Assembly (NCBI GenBank): GCA_002427755.1
Contig: DIYO01000009.1
Location: forward strand, 623,296-687,295
DNA from: Roseivirga sp. UBA6052
GTDB taxonomy: Bacteria > Bacteroidota > Bacteroidia > Cytophagales > Cyclobacteriaceae
Direction of reading: 5' to 3'
Length of the DNA stretch: 64,000 bases
The notes under the pieces were generated by a model. The model saw only the letters and a list, made by a program, of their open reading frames with translations, was not told the origin of the DNA and made no database searches. Positions 48,689 through 58,043 of the stretch are shown here, one piece after another (within the stretch, counting starts at the first letter, position 1; every line of letters starts with the position of its first letter). The translations under genes and the position numbers were made by a program.

Positions 48689-50959
48689 CTACTTGGTTAT
48701 TCTTATTAATGCATCAAAGCCTTCTAAGTCATAGGGAACTTCAGTAGCTGCCTTTCCCGGTTTAATTACACTTAGAGTAACATAGTTGGAAAGCTTGGTC
48801 TTCTTCAGATCTTCCAGCACCCAAGAGGCTTTTACCTCATCGTCTACGACATATTTAATTTTAGGCTCATAGTCCAAATCATCCATCATACTCCAGAAAG
48901 TTTTAACTGCTTCTTTCTGTTTAAGATCAAACCTGATGAGAGACATCTTCTCAAAACTGGGGCCTTTTTGCATAACAGAAGAACGCTGAGAACGCTTTAA
49001 CTTCTTAGCCTCTTTTTTAAGTCTTTGGTACTCTTCTTTAGTTACATCAACAAGTACAATACCATAATTCTTTGCTTTTTTAGGAAGTAATTTTTCTGCC
49101 ACTTTATCCTTATAAACATCTAATGAATTGATGTCTTCAGGATTAATATTGGTTAAAGTATTTAAGACTAAAGTGTCTTTCTGAGATTTTGTAACTACCC
49201 AAATGGCAGGATCCTTCAGACCATTTTTGGACGAAATCCTAACATAGTCTAAACCGAGTTCAGCAAGTTCTTTCTCAATCTTTTCTTGTTGGAGATCAGA
49301 TTTTTCTTCTTCGTTCTTTTGTTTAAGTATAACCTCCCTTTTCTCACGAATTGCTTCCGCTCTTTCTTGAAGCGACAATCGCGTTTCTCGATAGACGTTC
49401 AACTTGTTCTCGTACTCTTCTATTTTTTCTTTGTATTCTTGTCTTTCAAGCTCCCTTTCTTCTAGATCCTTTTCTTTCAATTTCATCGTCTCAAGCATTA
49501 CTTTCTGCTTTAGCTCCAATTCTGTAAGCATTAATTGATACTTAAGCACTGACTCTTCCTCAGCATCGGTTTTTTGCCAATTCTTGGAATAGTTGTCTGC
49601 ATAATTATGTATCATTTCATAAGCTTGTTTGTAAACCTCATATGCATCACCACTGAGCTCTTTACCTCCTTTTGATATATTAGTAACCTTTTTATCCATG
49701 GTCATTTCAACCATTATATCGCTCTTCTTTGAAAGGATTTCAGCAAGGGCTTTTTCCAAGGGTATTGTATCACTGTTCAAAGACACTTTTCCCAACCATT
49801 GGAACTCCGAAATACTTATAGAATCGATTTTCCCTTCAATAGCACCAAATGCATCCTGTTCTGAAATCTCTAAATCAGCTTTCAACATATGAGCTGGAAT
49901 TGAATCGATCTTTGAGTCTAGAGGGCCTTTATTCTGGTCTAATTTCTCTTTTGATTGTTGACTTGTGAGCAAAAATGCTGAAGCCAGAATGATAGTGGCT
50001 AGGAGACCGCCCAGCCAATTGGGTTTCTGTTGTTTTTTCATAATTCTGTTAACACGTTTGAGTAATTGGTTCTTTGAGCTCCCGGCAAATGCCATTGCCG
50101 GACCCGACATTTGATATTCCTGCGTTTTGCTCAGAGCTTTAATCAAATCAACGGCATTGGTTTGATGGCTCAAGACCATTTCGTCACTGGCAAATTCTCT
50201 TTCATTGTCAAGCTGTGCCGACATCCACCAAAATGCAGGATGATAGAAGTAGATGGTTTTCAGCACGTTGATAACTATGTTAATAATGAAATCATTTCTT
50301 TTTAAGTGAGATAATTCATGAAGCAAAATGGCTTCAACCTCTTCTGAGGTTAAACCCTGAATAAGGCCTAACGGAAATATGATAACAGGTTTGAACACCC
50401 CATAAATAAGAGGACTTGCTATTTTTTCTGAGGTCTTTACAAATACCCTCCTTTTAATGCCAAAGCTGCTTTTAATCGCATTGAGTCTATCATTTATACT
50501 TGCAAGGGGTAGAATCTCAGCTTTAGCATTTAAGCGATACAAGTACAAAAAGCCTCCACTCATTCTAACTAGGCAAATCAAAAACCCTAATAGCCAAGCA
50601 TAGCTCAACCACTCCAATTGGGTTGGCCAAGAATAGCTAGCTAAAGCAAAGTCTGTTATTGTGGATGAATCCCAAGTATCAAGAGTCGAAACCGTTAAAT
50701 CATCTGATGCTGATAATTGCTCTAGTGTTACAGTGTTGATAACCTGGCTACCATTACTGTAATGTGAGATAAAACTATTTGCACTTAAAATAGGCATTAA
50801 GATGATGCCGATAAACAAGACATTATGCCTAAGCTTTGCAGACTGGTTCTTCGCTAGCCATAACAAGAACATGACTACTAGCAATACGATGATTCCCTGA
50901 CCAATTGAATCAATTAAGGTCTTCCCCAGCGCTTCGAGTAATAAAGTATTATTCATCAC
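48689..50959 (-). CDS. BlaR1-like M56 family sensor peptidase
   Basis: A 756-residue inner-membrane protein. The first 340 residues form the M56 peptidase part: several helices, the zinc site HELSH at His214-His218 (LLHELSHLKRND), and a last helix near 317-335. In BlaR1/MecR1 this domain cleaves or inactivates the BlaI/MecI repressor. The external part (336-756) is not a penicillin-binding domain. It holds a long charged coiled coil (about 440-560) and a small C-terminal domain, so the signal is unlikely to be a beta-lactam. The gene overlaps blaI-like by 11 bp. Confidence 0.9.
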   Translation of the reverse strand: MMNNTLLLEALGKTLIDSIGQGIIVLLVVMFLLWLAKNQSAKLRHNVLFIGIILMPILSANSFISHYSNGSQVINTVTLEQLSASDDLTVSTLDTWDSSTITDFALASYSWPTQLEWLSYAWLLGFLICLVRMSGGFLYLYRLNAKAEILPLASINDRLNAIKSSFGIKRRVFVKTSEKIASPLIYGVFKPVIIFPLGLIQGLTSEEVEAILLHELSHLKRNDFIINIVINVLKTIYFYHPAFWWMSAQLDNEREFASDEMVLSHQTNAVDLIKALSKTQEYQMSGPAMAFAGSSKNQLLKRVNRIMKKQQKPNWLGGLLATIILASAFLLTSQQSKEKLDQNKGPLDSKIDSIPAHMLKADLEISEQDAFGAIEGKIDSISISEFQWLGKVSLNSDTIPLEKALAEILSKKSDIMVEMTMDKKVTNISKGGKELSGDAYEVYKQAYEMIHNYADNYSKNWQKTDAEEESVLKYQLMLTELELKQKVMLETMKLKEKDLEERELERQEYKEKIEEYENKLNVYRETRLSLQERAEAIREKREVILKQKNEEEKSDLQQEKIEKELAELGLDYVRISSKNGLKDPAIWVVTKSQKDTLVLNTLTNINPEDINSLDVYKDKVAEKLLPKKAKNYGIVLVDVTKEEYQRLKKEAKKLKRSQRSSVMQKGPSFEKMSLIRFDLKQKEAVKTFWSMMDDLDYEPKIKYVVDDEVKASWVLEDLKKTKLSNYVTLSVIKPGKAATEVPYDLEGFDALIRITK

Positions 50960-51320
50960 TTTCTAGTTTTTGAATGAGTGCCTTTATTTCATCAAGTTCT
51001 TTTTGAGAAGCCTTAGATCTTCCCAAAGCATTCATCACCAGTTCAGATGCTGAACCACCAAAAGCGGATTCAAGTAACTGATCTAGCATATGGTTTTGTA
51101 CATTATTTTGTGCTACAGCAGCTGTGTAAACATGAGTTCGAGTACTCTCATCGCGATTAACCAATCCCTTTTGAGCCATTAGCTGCATAATTTTCAAAGT
51201 AGTGGTATAGCCAACTTCTCGTGCTTCATTAAGAATCTCGTTGACTTCTCTAACCGTTGAGGCACCTTTAGTCCACAACACCTTGAGTATCTCTAGTTCT
51301 GATTCTGTCGGTTTATTCAT
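50949..51320 (-). CDS. BlaI/MecI-type transcriptional repressor
   Basis: A 123-residue winged-helix repressor. The N-terminal DNA-binding domain shows LTKSELEIL-like TESELEILKVLWTKGAS, TVREVNEILN and VGYTTTLKIMQLMAQKGLV; the C-terminal helix region mediates dimerisation. BlaI-type proteins are released from DNA when the partner M56 protein is activated. I choose the ATG at 51320 (MNKPTESELEIL); an ATG at 51341 would overlap the upstream gene by 19 bp. It overlaps the blaR1-like gene by 11 bp. Its likely operators are the three dyads at 51762-51834. Confidence 0.93.
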   Translation of the reverse strand: MNKPTESELEILKVLWTKGASTVREVNEILNEAREVGYTTTLKIMQLMAQKGLVNRDESTRTHVYTAAVAQNNVQNHMLDQLLESAFGGSASELVMNALGRSKASQKELDEIKALIQKLESDE

Positions 51321-51322
51321 TT

Positions 51323-51757
51323 CTATCTTTTTATATAGCAAATCAAGGCACCCATCCCTAAACCTCTAGCGAGGTACTTGGTCTCCTCTTTATGCAAATC
51401 TATTTCTACAACTAAAATTTGATTTGGCGAAGGTTCTGGTATAAATGCAATCCCCTTCTTGATTAATTGAACTTTAAGTTTTGTTGAAGTTGATTCTTCA
51501 ACCTTATAAATATTCGACTCTACATTCCCGAATTCATCTATAATCTGCCTGTAGAAAGCAACATGTGCTGACTTATTAGTCATCTCTCTCATCAGGTCGG
51601 GATGAAAAAACTCATCTATAAACTCGTTTATAGATTCGTCAGATCCATCATTCTGCATTGCGATCAATGCATCTAAAACCCTTTGTGTGTTTGGGTCAAT
51701 AGAATCCTGATGAAGTGGATTCAAAAACAAAATCGATATGAGCAGAAGGAATTTCAT
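51323..51757 (-). CDS. secreted protein of unknown function, first gene of the blaI/blaR1-like operon
   Basis: A 144-residue protein with a short export signal (1-14, MKFLLLISILFLNP). I do not recognise the family. A helical first half (TQRVLDALIAMQNDGSDESI) is followed by beta strands (STSTKLKVQLIKKGIAFIPE, ILVVEIDLHKEETKYLARGL), a pattern like small NTF2/DUF3887-type domains, which is only a guess. It ends 2 bp before the blaI-like start and its ATG lies 5 bp from the first operator dyad, so it should be strongly controlled by the repressor. Confidence 0.78.
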   Translation of the reverse strand: MKFLLLISILFLNPLHQDSIDPNTQRVLDALIAMQNDGSDESINEFIDEFFHPDLMREMTNKSAHVAFYRQIIDEFGNVESNIYKVEESTSTKLKVQLIKKGIAFIPEPSPNQILVVEIDLHKEETKYLARGLGMGALICYIKR

Positions 51758-51761
51758 TATA

Positions 51762-51834
51762 TACGAATGCTTTCGTACTTCAATTATATACGATACGCTT
51801 CGTACTTCAAAAGGTTTCTACGAAAATCTTCGTA
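51762..51834 (-). promoter_or_regulatory. triple BlaI-type operator overlapping the promoter
   Basis: Three dyads TACGAA-N4-TTCGTA lie at 51762-51777, 51789-51804 (one mismatch) and 51819-51834. On the minus strand a TTTG (complement of 51808-51811) and a -7-like TATAATTG (complement of 51781-51788) are separated by exactly 19 bp, and dyad 2 lies inside that spacer. Dyad 1 covers the expected transcription start. The array also stands 102 bp before the S9 peptidase gene on the other strand. Confidence 0.8.
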
Positions 51835-51935
51835 TTAATTTTCAAACCGCTCATAAACAATATCAGAAGATTAGTCTATTGACCCTTGTGTAGAAACAGG
51901 TGTTGGGTAACTTCCTTTCCATAAACAGTTTAATC

Positions 51936-54401
51936 ATGAAAATTTTTAAGAATTGCTTAAACATATGTGCCTTAGTAGCATTGGTGGTTCTATTACAGAC
52001 TACGCCTGCTATAGCGCAAGACGGATATCAAAAACCGCCTGAGGCCATATCTAAATTGATAGAAGCTCCTTCTACCCCATCTGTGAGTATTGATTCTAAA
52101 GCAGAATGGATGCTAATGATGGAAAGACCTGGCTACCCAAGCATTGAAGAGGTGGCTGCACCGGAATTGAGAATTGGTGGAACAAGAATCAATCCTGCTA
52201 CCAATGGTAGAAGTCGTAGGAGTTTTATGACAGGCCTAACCCTGAAGAATATTAAAACTGGTGAGGAATTCAAGATCAGTGGCCTACCTGCAAAACCACA
52301 ACTCGGCAATGTTGCCTGGTCATTCGATGAAAAAAAGATGGCCTTTACTCATACCACGGCTGATGGTATAGAGCTATGGGTAGCGGATGTAGAAACGAAG
52401 TCCGCAAAAAAACTCACAGGGTCAATTGTAAACAATGCCTATGTATCAGCATTCGATTGGATGCCGGATAATGAAACGCTAATTGTGAGTACCATTAAAG
52501 AAGGAAGAGGCAGTGCCCCTCAAAAACCAAGAGCACCTAAAGGACCGGTAATTCAAGAAACAGCTGGTGCTGAAGCTCCTTCAAGAACTTACCAAGACTT
52601 ACTAAAGAACAGCTACGATGAGTCTTTATTTGAATATTATACTACTGTTCAACTAAGAAAAATCAAACTGGATGGTTCTCAAGAGATGGTAGGTAAGCCT
52701 CAAATAATCAAGTCGTTTAGTATTTCGCCTGACGGTGAATACATGTTGGTGCAAACCATTCAAAAACCTTTCTCATACCTCGTACCTGCATCTAGATTCC
52801 CTTTTAATTATGAGGTCTGGGATATGAATGGCAACATGGTTAAAACAATAGCTAAGATCAATTTAGATGAAGTAAGACCTAAAGGATTTGATGCTACTCG
52901 ATTAGGGGCAAGAAGTGTGACTTGGAGAGCTGATCGCCCAGCTACGCTTTACTGGGCCGAAGCATTAGACGGTGGAGATCCAAAATCAGAAACTGAAGAA
53001 AGAGATGCTGTTTACATGTCTGATGCTCCTTTTAATGGAGAACCTACAAGGTTAGCGACTACATCTTTACGTTATGGAGGAATTACTTGGGGTGATGATG
53101 AGCGTGCCATTATGAGAGAACAATGGTGGGCCAAACGAATTGATAAAAGAACTTTAATTGACCCATCAGAACCTGGCACGGCTGGAGAAGTAATTGTAGA
53201 AAGAAACACAGCAGACCGCTACAACGATCCGGGTTCACCAATGACTAAAAAGAACGAATATGGTTGGTATGTGCTGAATTTTGATAAAGACAACCTATTC
53301 ATGTCAAGTGTTGGTGGTTCTCCTGAGGGAGACAGACCTTATTTAGCCAAATTCAATCTAAAAAATAAAAAGACTGAAATCTTATTTAGATCTGAAGCAC
53401 CATACTATGAAAGAATGGTAGATATGGTTTCTGACAAGGGCGATGTGATCATTACCATGAGAGAATCTGAAAATGAGCCACCAAACTACTATTTGAGAAA
53501 CCTGAAGAAGGGAACTATGGAAGCTATTACAGACTTCCCGCACCCTCAACCGGCTATGATGGAGGTAAATAAGGAAATCATCAAATACAAAAGAGCCGAT
53601 GGTGTTGACCTGACTGCGGTGCTTTACACGCCAGCAGGTTATGACAAAGAAAAAGACGGACCATTACCGGTTTTGATGTGGGCATATCCTAGAGAATATA
53701 AGTCGAAAGCTTCTGCCGCTCAAGTGAGAGGCACACCTTATTCATTCACTAGAGTAAGTTCCGGTTCTCCACTTTTCTGGGTACTTAGAGGTTATGCAGT
53801 AATGGCAAATACTGAATTCCCAATTATAGGTGAAGAAGACAAACAGCCTAACGATTCTTTCAGAGAACAACTCGTACTTAATGCTGAAGCGGCTATAGAT
53901 GCAGTAGTAGAACTTGGTGTTGGAGACAGAAATAGAGTTGGTGTTGGTGGTCACTCTTACGGTGCATTCATGACCGCTAATCTTCTGGCGCATTCAGATT
54001 TATTTGCAGCTGGTATTGCAAGAAGTGGGGCATACAATAGAACCTTAACGCCATTCGGATTCCAAAGAGAGGAAAGAACATATTGGGAAGATCCGGATCT
54101 ATATAACTATATGTCTCCATTTATGCATGCAGACAAAGTGAATGAACCGCTATTGCTAGTACATGGAGAAGCCGATAATAATTCAGGAACTTTCCCAATT
54201 CAGAGTAAAAGATTCTACAATGCTATTAAAGGTCACGGAGGCACCGCACGTTTGGTTATGCTACCAGACGAGAGCCATGGCTATAGAGCAAAAGAATCCA
54301 TTCTACACATGTTGTGGGAAATGGACTCGTGGTTGGAAAAATATGTGAAGAATGCTGCAACCAAACCAGAGCCAACGAGTATAAACTCTAAGGGAAGATA
54401 G
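51936..54401 (+). CDS. secreted S9-family prolyl oligopeptidase-like peptidase
   Basis: An 821-residue exported serine peptidase. Signal residues are about 1-28 (ending TPAIAQ). The middle is a WD/beta-propeller-like region (WSFDEKKMAFTHTTADGIEL, FSISPDGEYMLV) and the C-terminal 250 residues are the alpha/beta-hydrolase catalytic domain, with nucleophile GGHSYGAFM (Ser near 674), Asp in LVHGEADNN (near 745) and His in DESHGY (near 778). I choose the ATG at 51936 in front of the signal over an in-frame GTG at 51900. It is divergent from the blaI-type operon and may share its operators. Confidence 0.92.
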   Translation: MKIFKNCLNICALVALVVLLQTTPAIAQDGYQKPPEAISKLIEAPSTPSVSIDSKAEWMLMMERPGYPSIEEVAAPELRIGGTRINPATNGRSRRSFMTGLTLKNIKTGEEFKISGLPAKPQLGNVAWSFDEKKMAFTHTTADGIELWVADVETKSAKKLTGSIVNNAYVSAFDWMPDNETLIVSTIKEGRGSAPQKPRAPKGPVIQETAGAEAPSRTYQDLLKNSYDESLFEYYTTVQLRKIKLDGSQEMVGKPQIIKSFSISPDGEYMLVQTIQKPFSYLVPASRFPFNYEVWDMNGNMVKTIAKINLDEVRPKGFDATRLGARSVTWRADRPATLYWAEALDGGDPKSETEERDAVYMSDAPFNGEPTRLATTSLRYGGITWGDDERAIMREQWWAKRIDKRTLIDPSEPGTAGEVIVERNTADRYNDPGSPMTKKNEYGWYVLNFDKDNLFMSSVGGSPEGDRPYLAKFNLKNKKTEILFRSEAPYYERMVDMVSDKGDVIITMRESENEPPNYYLRNLKKGTMEAITDFPHPQPAMMEVNKEIIKYKRADGVDLTAVLYTPAGYDKEKDGPLPVLMWAYPREYKSKASAAQVRGTPYSFTRVSSGSPLFWVLRGYAVMANTEFPIIGEEDKQPNDSFREQLVLNAEAAIDAVVELGVGDRNRVGVGGHSYGAFMTANLLAHSDLFAAGIARSGAYNRTLTPFGFQREERTYWEDPDLYNYMSPFMHADKVNEPLLLVHGEADNNSGTFPIQSKRFYNAIKGHGGTARLVMLPDESHGYRAKESILHMLWEMDSWLEKYVKNAATKPEPTSINSKGR

Positions 54402-54425
54402 AAACAAATACAATCATGATTTTTT

Positions 54426-54456
54426 AAAGGCTCACTTTTGTGGGCCTTTTCTTTTT
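54426..54456 (+). terminator. intrinsic terminator after the S9 gene
   Basis: AAAGGCTCAC (54426-54435) pairs with GTGGGCCTTT (54440-54449) with one wobble, followed by a T-rich tail. Confidence 0.8.
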
Positions 54457-54536
54457 TAGCTAACTAAAATCAGTTGTTTTCCTTTTCACTGTGAATAATT
54501 TAGGCGGAATATTATATTTCTGAAAACCTCTCAACC

Positions 54537-57500
54537 ATGAAAAGAATTTTCTCTCTATTACTCTCCTTTGTACTTATTCTTTCTGCTTCTAATTCTCTTG
54601 AAGCCCAACGGAAAAAGAAAAACAGTGAACCACAGAAGCTAGAAAACCCATTAGATGGCTTTAGCCTAAGTTCATTCAAATTTCGAAGTGTGGGGCCAGC
54701 CCTAACTTCTGGCCGTATTGCAGATTTAGCTGTTAATCCTAATAACCCTAGCGAATTTTATGTAGGTGCTGCCGCAGGAGGAGTCTGGAAAACTACTAAT
54801 GCCGGTACTACTTTTAAACCTGTATTCGACAATTACGGCAGCTATTCTATCGGTGCATTAGCTATGGACCCAAACAACCACAATGTGCTTTGGGTAGGTA
54901 CGGGTGAGAATAATAACCAAAGATCTGTATCCTACGGAGATGGTGTATACAAATCAATTGATGGTGGAGCGTCTTTCAAGCACATGGGGCTGAAAAAATC
55001 GGAGCACATTGGAATGATCAAAATAGACCCTAGAAATTCTGATGTTGTTTACGTGGCTTCGGTAGGTCCGCTTTGGAGTGGCGGAGGCGATAGAGGGCTT
55101 TACAAAACGACAGACGGTGGAGAGAACTGGGAGTTAATTCTAGAGGTAAGCGAGCACACGGGAATCAACGAAATCCACATGGACCCAAGAAATCCAGATG
55201 TTCTTTATGCCACTGCGCATCAGAGAAGAAGAAGGCAATGGACCTATTTAGGAGGTGGACCTGAATCAGGCATTTATAAGTCAACAGATGCCGGTAAGAC
55301 TTGGAGTAAAATCAACCGAGGACTTCCCGGTGGAGATAAAGGAAGAATAGGATTGGCTATTTCTCCCGCTGACAATGAAGTAATTTATGCCGTTGTCGAA
55401 GCTAAATCTGGTCAGGGTGGTTTCTTCAAAAGTACCAATAGAGGTGCCTCTTGGCAAAAAATGAGCTCTACCTCTACCAGTGGTAATTACTATCAAGAAC
55501 TAGTGGCAGACCCGGTTGATGTTGACAGAGTTTACATACTCAACACATTCACCTTGGTAACTGTAGATGGAGGGAAAACATTTAACAACTTAGGAGAAAA
55601 AAGCAAGCACTGGGATAATCACGCCATGTGGATTAACCCGGCAAACAATAAGCACATCTTGCAAGGCTGTGATGGTGGAGTTTACGAATCGTTTGACCAA
55701 GGCCAAAACTGGAAGTTCTTTACCAACCTACCGGTAACGCAATTCTATAAAGTGTCGGTAGATAACGAAGAGCCATTCTATAACATCATGGGAGGAACCC
55801 AAGATAATTATTCACTACATGGTCCTTCACAAACGGTTAGTCAGCACGGAATTGTTAGTGGTGACTGGATCGTTACATTGGGTGGTGACGGTTTTGAATC
55901 AGTGCCTGATCCTGTTGATGCAAATATTGTCTATTCTCAATATCAAAACGGTGGTTTGGTAAGGTTCGATAGAAAAAGTGGTGAAACGGTCACGATTGTC
56001 CCTAGACCGAGAGAAGGAGAAAAGAGCTACAATTTTAACTGGGATTCTCCTTTAATGGTGAGTCCTCATGACCATAAAACGCTTTACTATGGCGGTAATA
56101 AGCTTTTCAAAAGTACCGATAGAGGGAATTCTTGGAGTGTAATTAGTGAAGAACTAGATCAAAATATTGATAGAAATACACTGCCGATAATGGGTAAAAT
56201 CTGGCCGATGGATGCCGTAGCTAAAAATGGCTCTACTTCAAGGTATGGTGCATCAGTATCACTAGATGAATCTCGAATTAAGCGAGGATTACTATATGTC
56301 GGAACCGATGATGGCCAAATTAATATCTCAGAAGATGACGGTAAAACTTGGAGAAAGATCAATCGTTTTGATGGTGTACCCGCTAACACATACGTTTATG
56401 ATCTTATAGCCTCCAAGCATAATGAAAATGAAGTCTTTGCTGCCTTCAATAATCATAAGAGTGGTGATTTTACACCTTATGTATATATGAGTTCAGACAA
56501 AGGATTGACATGGACCAACATCGGTGCTAATCTTCCAGAAGGCGCTGTTTATGCTTTAGAACAGGATCATATTAATGAAAATATATTGTTTGCCGGTACA
56601 GAGTATGGCGTCCATGTTACTGTAGACAAAGGTCAAAGTTGGTCAAAACTCAGTGCAGGGCTTCCAACAATCAACGTGCGTGATATGGCCATTCAAGAAA
56701 GAGAAAACGACTTGGTTTTGGGCACATTTGGAAGAGGCTTTTATGTGTTAGACGATTATAGCGCCTTAAGAGAATTAAACGCAGAGGCAAAAGAAAAAGA
56801 GGGCCACATCTTCGCTATTAAATCTGGCGAGATCTTCAATACATGGACTCCTTTAGGTAGCCTCGGATCGAGAGATAAAGGATTCCAAGGAGAAATGTTC
56901 TTCAGCGCACCTAACCCTACCAAAGGTGCAACTATAAAGTATTGGGTTAAGGAAGGTATAGAAACTCTAAAGGCTAAAAGGCAAAAACAAGAAAAGGAAG
57001 CCTTCAAAAGTAATGAAAACATACCTTATCCTACTGTTGATGAATACAAAGCTGAAAACAATGAAGCTGCCTCTTTCTTGATTTTTACCATCAAGGATGA
57101 ATCTGGAGATATTGTGAGCGAACTTCGCACTCCTTACAAGAAAGGCTTAAATCAGATTATCTGGGATTTAACCTACATGAATTTCGACCAAGTGTCGCGT
57201 CAGCAAGCCAACCAAACCAGAAGTTTAAGCTCTTCTAACATTTATGTAGTTCCAGGAGACTTTACGGTAAGCCTAAGTAAAAACATCAATGGAGACATTA
57301 CTGAGTTGGCTGGACCAACTTCATTTTCAGTAGAGGAACTGAACAACAGAAGCCTGCCGGCTCAAGACAGAGAGGCCATGGCTAGCTTTAAGAAAAGAGC
57401 ACTAAAGCTATTTGGTGCTATCAATAGTGTTCAATCCATTTTAGGTGAAATGAACAATAACCTTAGCGAATTAAAAGCGGCAAGCAAATCCTTTACAGGC

Positions 57501-57842
57501 AGTCAAGGAACTGAGCTTCTGAAGGAAATCGAAGCTTTAGAAAAGGACATGATCATGGTTAGAGAATCCCTAAACGGAGACCCTACTTTGGGAAGGCTAG
57601 ATATTGACAGCGACTACAGCGTTAGACAGCGTGCACAAGCAGCCATTTTCGATATTTCCGGATCCACTTCTGATATTACGGGTGCAGCCAAATATAATTA
57701 CGAAACGGCCGCTAATGCTTTTGGTCCAATTCTTGAATCGGTTAAAGCATTACAAGAAAATTTCGACCAAATGAATTCAAAAATGGATGCATTAGGCGCC
57801 CCTTTGACAAGTAGAAGACTACCTCAATGGCGTAAGAACTAA
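54537..57842 (+). CDS. secreted VPS10/BNR-repeat beta-propeller protein
   Basis: An 1101-residue exported protein with signal residues 1-23 (ending SLEAQ). Residues 40-760 contain many sortilin/BNR (Asp-box) repeats of the type S-x-D-x-G-x-x-W, for example KSIDGGASFK, KTTDGGENWE, KSTDAGKTWS, KSTDRGNSWS and SEDDGKTWR, which form propeller blades. This family is labelled VPS10-domain or glycosyl-hydrolase-like in Bacteroidota; no catalytic residues can be assigned. The C-terminal 340 residues hold an Ig-like segment and a helical, coiled-coil-like end. It may bind glycans or proteins outside the cell. Confidence 0.88.
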   Translation: MKRIFSLLLSFVLILSASNSLEAQRKKKNSEPQKLENPLDGFSLSSFKFRSVGPALTSGRIADLAVNPNNPSEFYVGAAAGGVWKTTNAGTTFKPVFDNYGSYSIGALAMDPNNHNVLWVGTGENNNQRSVSYGDGVYKSIDGGASFKHMGLKKSEHIGMIKIDPRNSDVVYVASVGPLWSGGGDRGLYKTTDGGENWELILEVSEHTGINEIHMDPRNPDVLYATAHQRRRRQWTYLGGGPESGIYKSTDAGKTWSKINRGLPGGDKGRIGLAISPADNEVIYAVVEAKSGQGGFFKSTNRGASWQKMSSTSTSGNYYQELVADPVDVDRVYILNTFTLVTVDGGKTFNNLGEKSKHWDNHAMWINPANNKHILQGCDGGVYESFDQGQNWKFFTNLPVTQFYKVSVDNEEPFYNIMGGTQDNYSLHGPSQTVSQHGIVSGDWIVTLGGDGFESVPDPVDANIVYSQYQNGGLVRFDRKSGETVTIVPRPREGEKSYNFNWDSPLMVSPHDHKTLYYGGNKLFKSTDRGNSWSVISEELDQNIDRNTLPIMGKIWPMDAVAKNGSTSRYGASVSLDESRIKRGLLYVGTDDGQINISEDDGKTWRKINRFDGVPANTYVYDLIASKHNENEVFAAFNNHKSGDFTPYVYMSSDKGLTWTNIGANLPEGAVYALEQDHINENILFAGTEYGVHVTVDKGQSWSKLSAGLPTINVRDMAIQERENDLVLGTFGRGFYVLDDYSALRELNAEAKEKEGHIFAIKSGEIFNTWTPLGSLGSRDKGFQGEMFFSAPNPTKGATIKYWVKEGIETLKAKRQKQEKEAFKSNENIPYPTVDEYKAENNEAASFLIFTIKDESGDIVSELRTPYKKGLNQIIWDLTYMNFDQVSRQQANQTRSLSSSNIYVVPGDFTVSLSKNINGDITELAGPTSFSVEELNNRSLPAQDREAMASFKKRALKLFGAINSVQSILGEMNNNLSELKAASKSFTGSQGTELLKEIEALEKDMIMVRESLNGDPTLGRLDIDSDYSVRQRAQAAIFDISGSTSDITGAAKYNYETAANAFGPILESVKALQENFDQMNSKMDALGAPLTSRRLPQWRKN

Positions 57843-58013
57843 GTGACATAGGGTTCAATTCTGAAATAATTGAATCATAATAAATATTTAAATCATACCA
57901 TTTAATTGCTACAACCTGTGGTAAACAGCCACTTTTTGTATGTGAATGATTGTTTTGTGTGGTATATTTAAATCTCGTTCTCGACTCAACTGACATATTG
58001 AATGCAAAACCAT

Positions 58014-58021
58014 TAACTTCG
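58014..58021 (+). promoter_or_regulatory. -7-like box TAACTTCG of the TPR gene
   Basis: One mismatch from TAnnTTTG, 22 bp before the TTG start at 58044. It supports that start. Confidence 0.45.
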
Positions 58022-58043
58022 CTATAGGCGTTAAGCTGGATCA

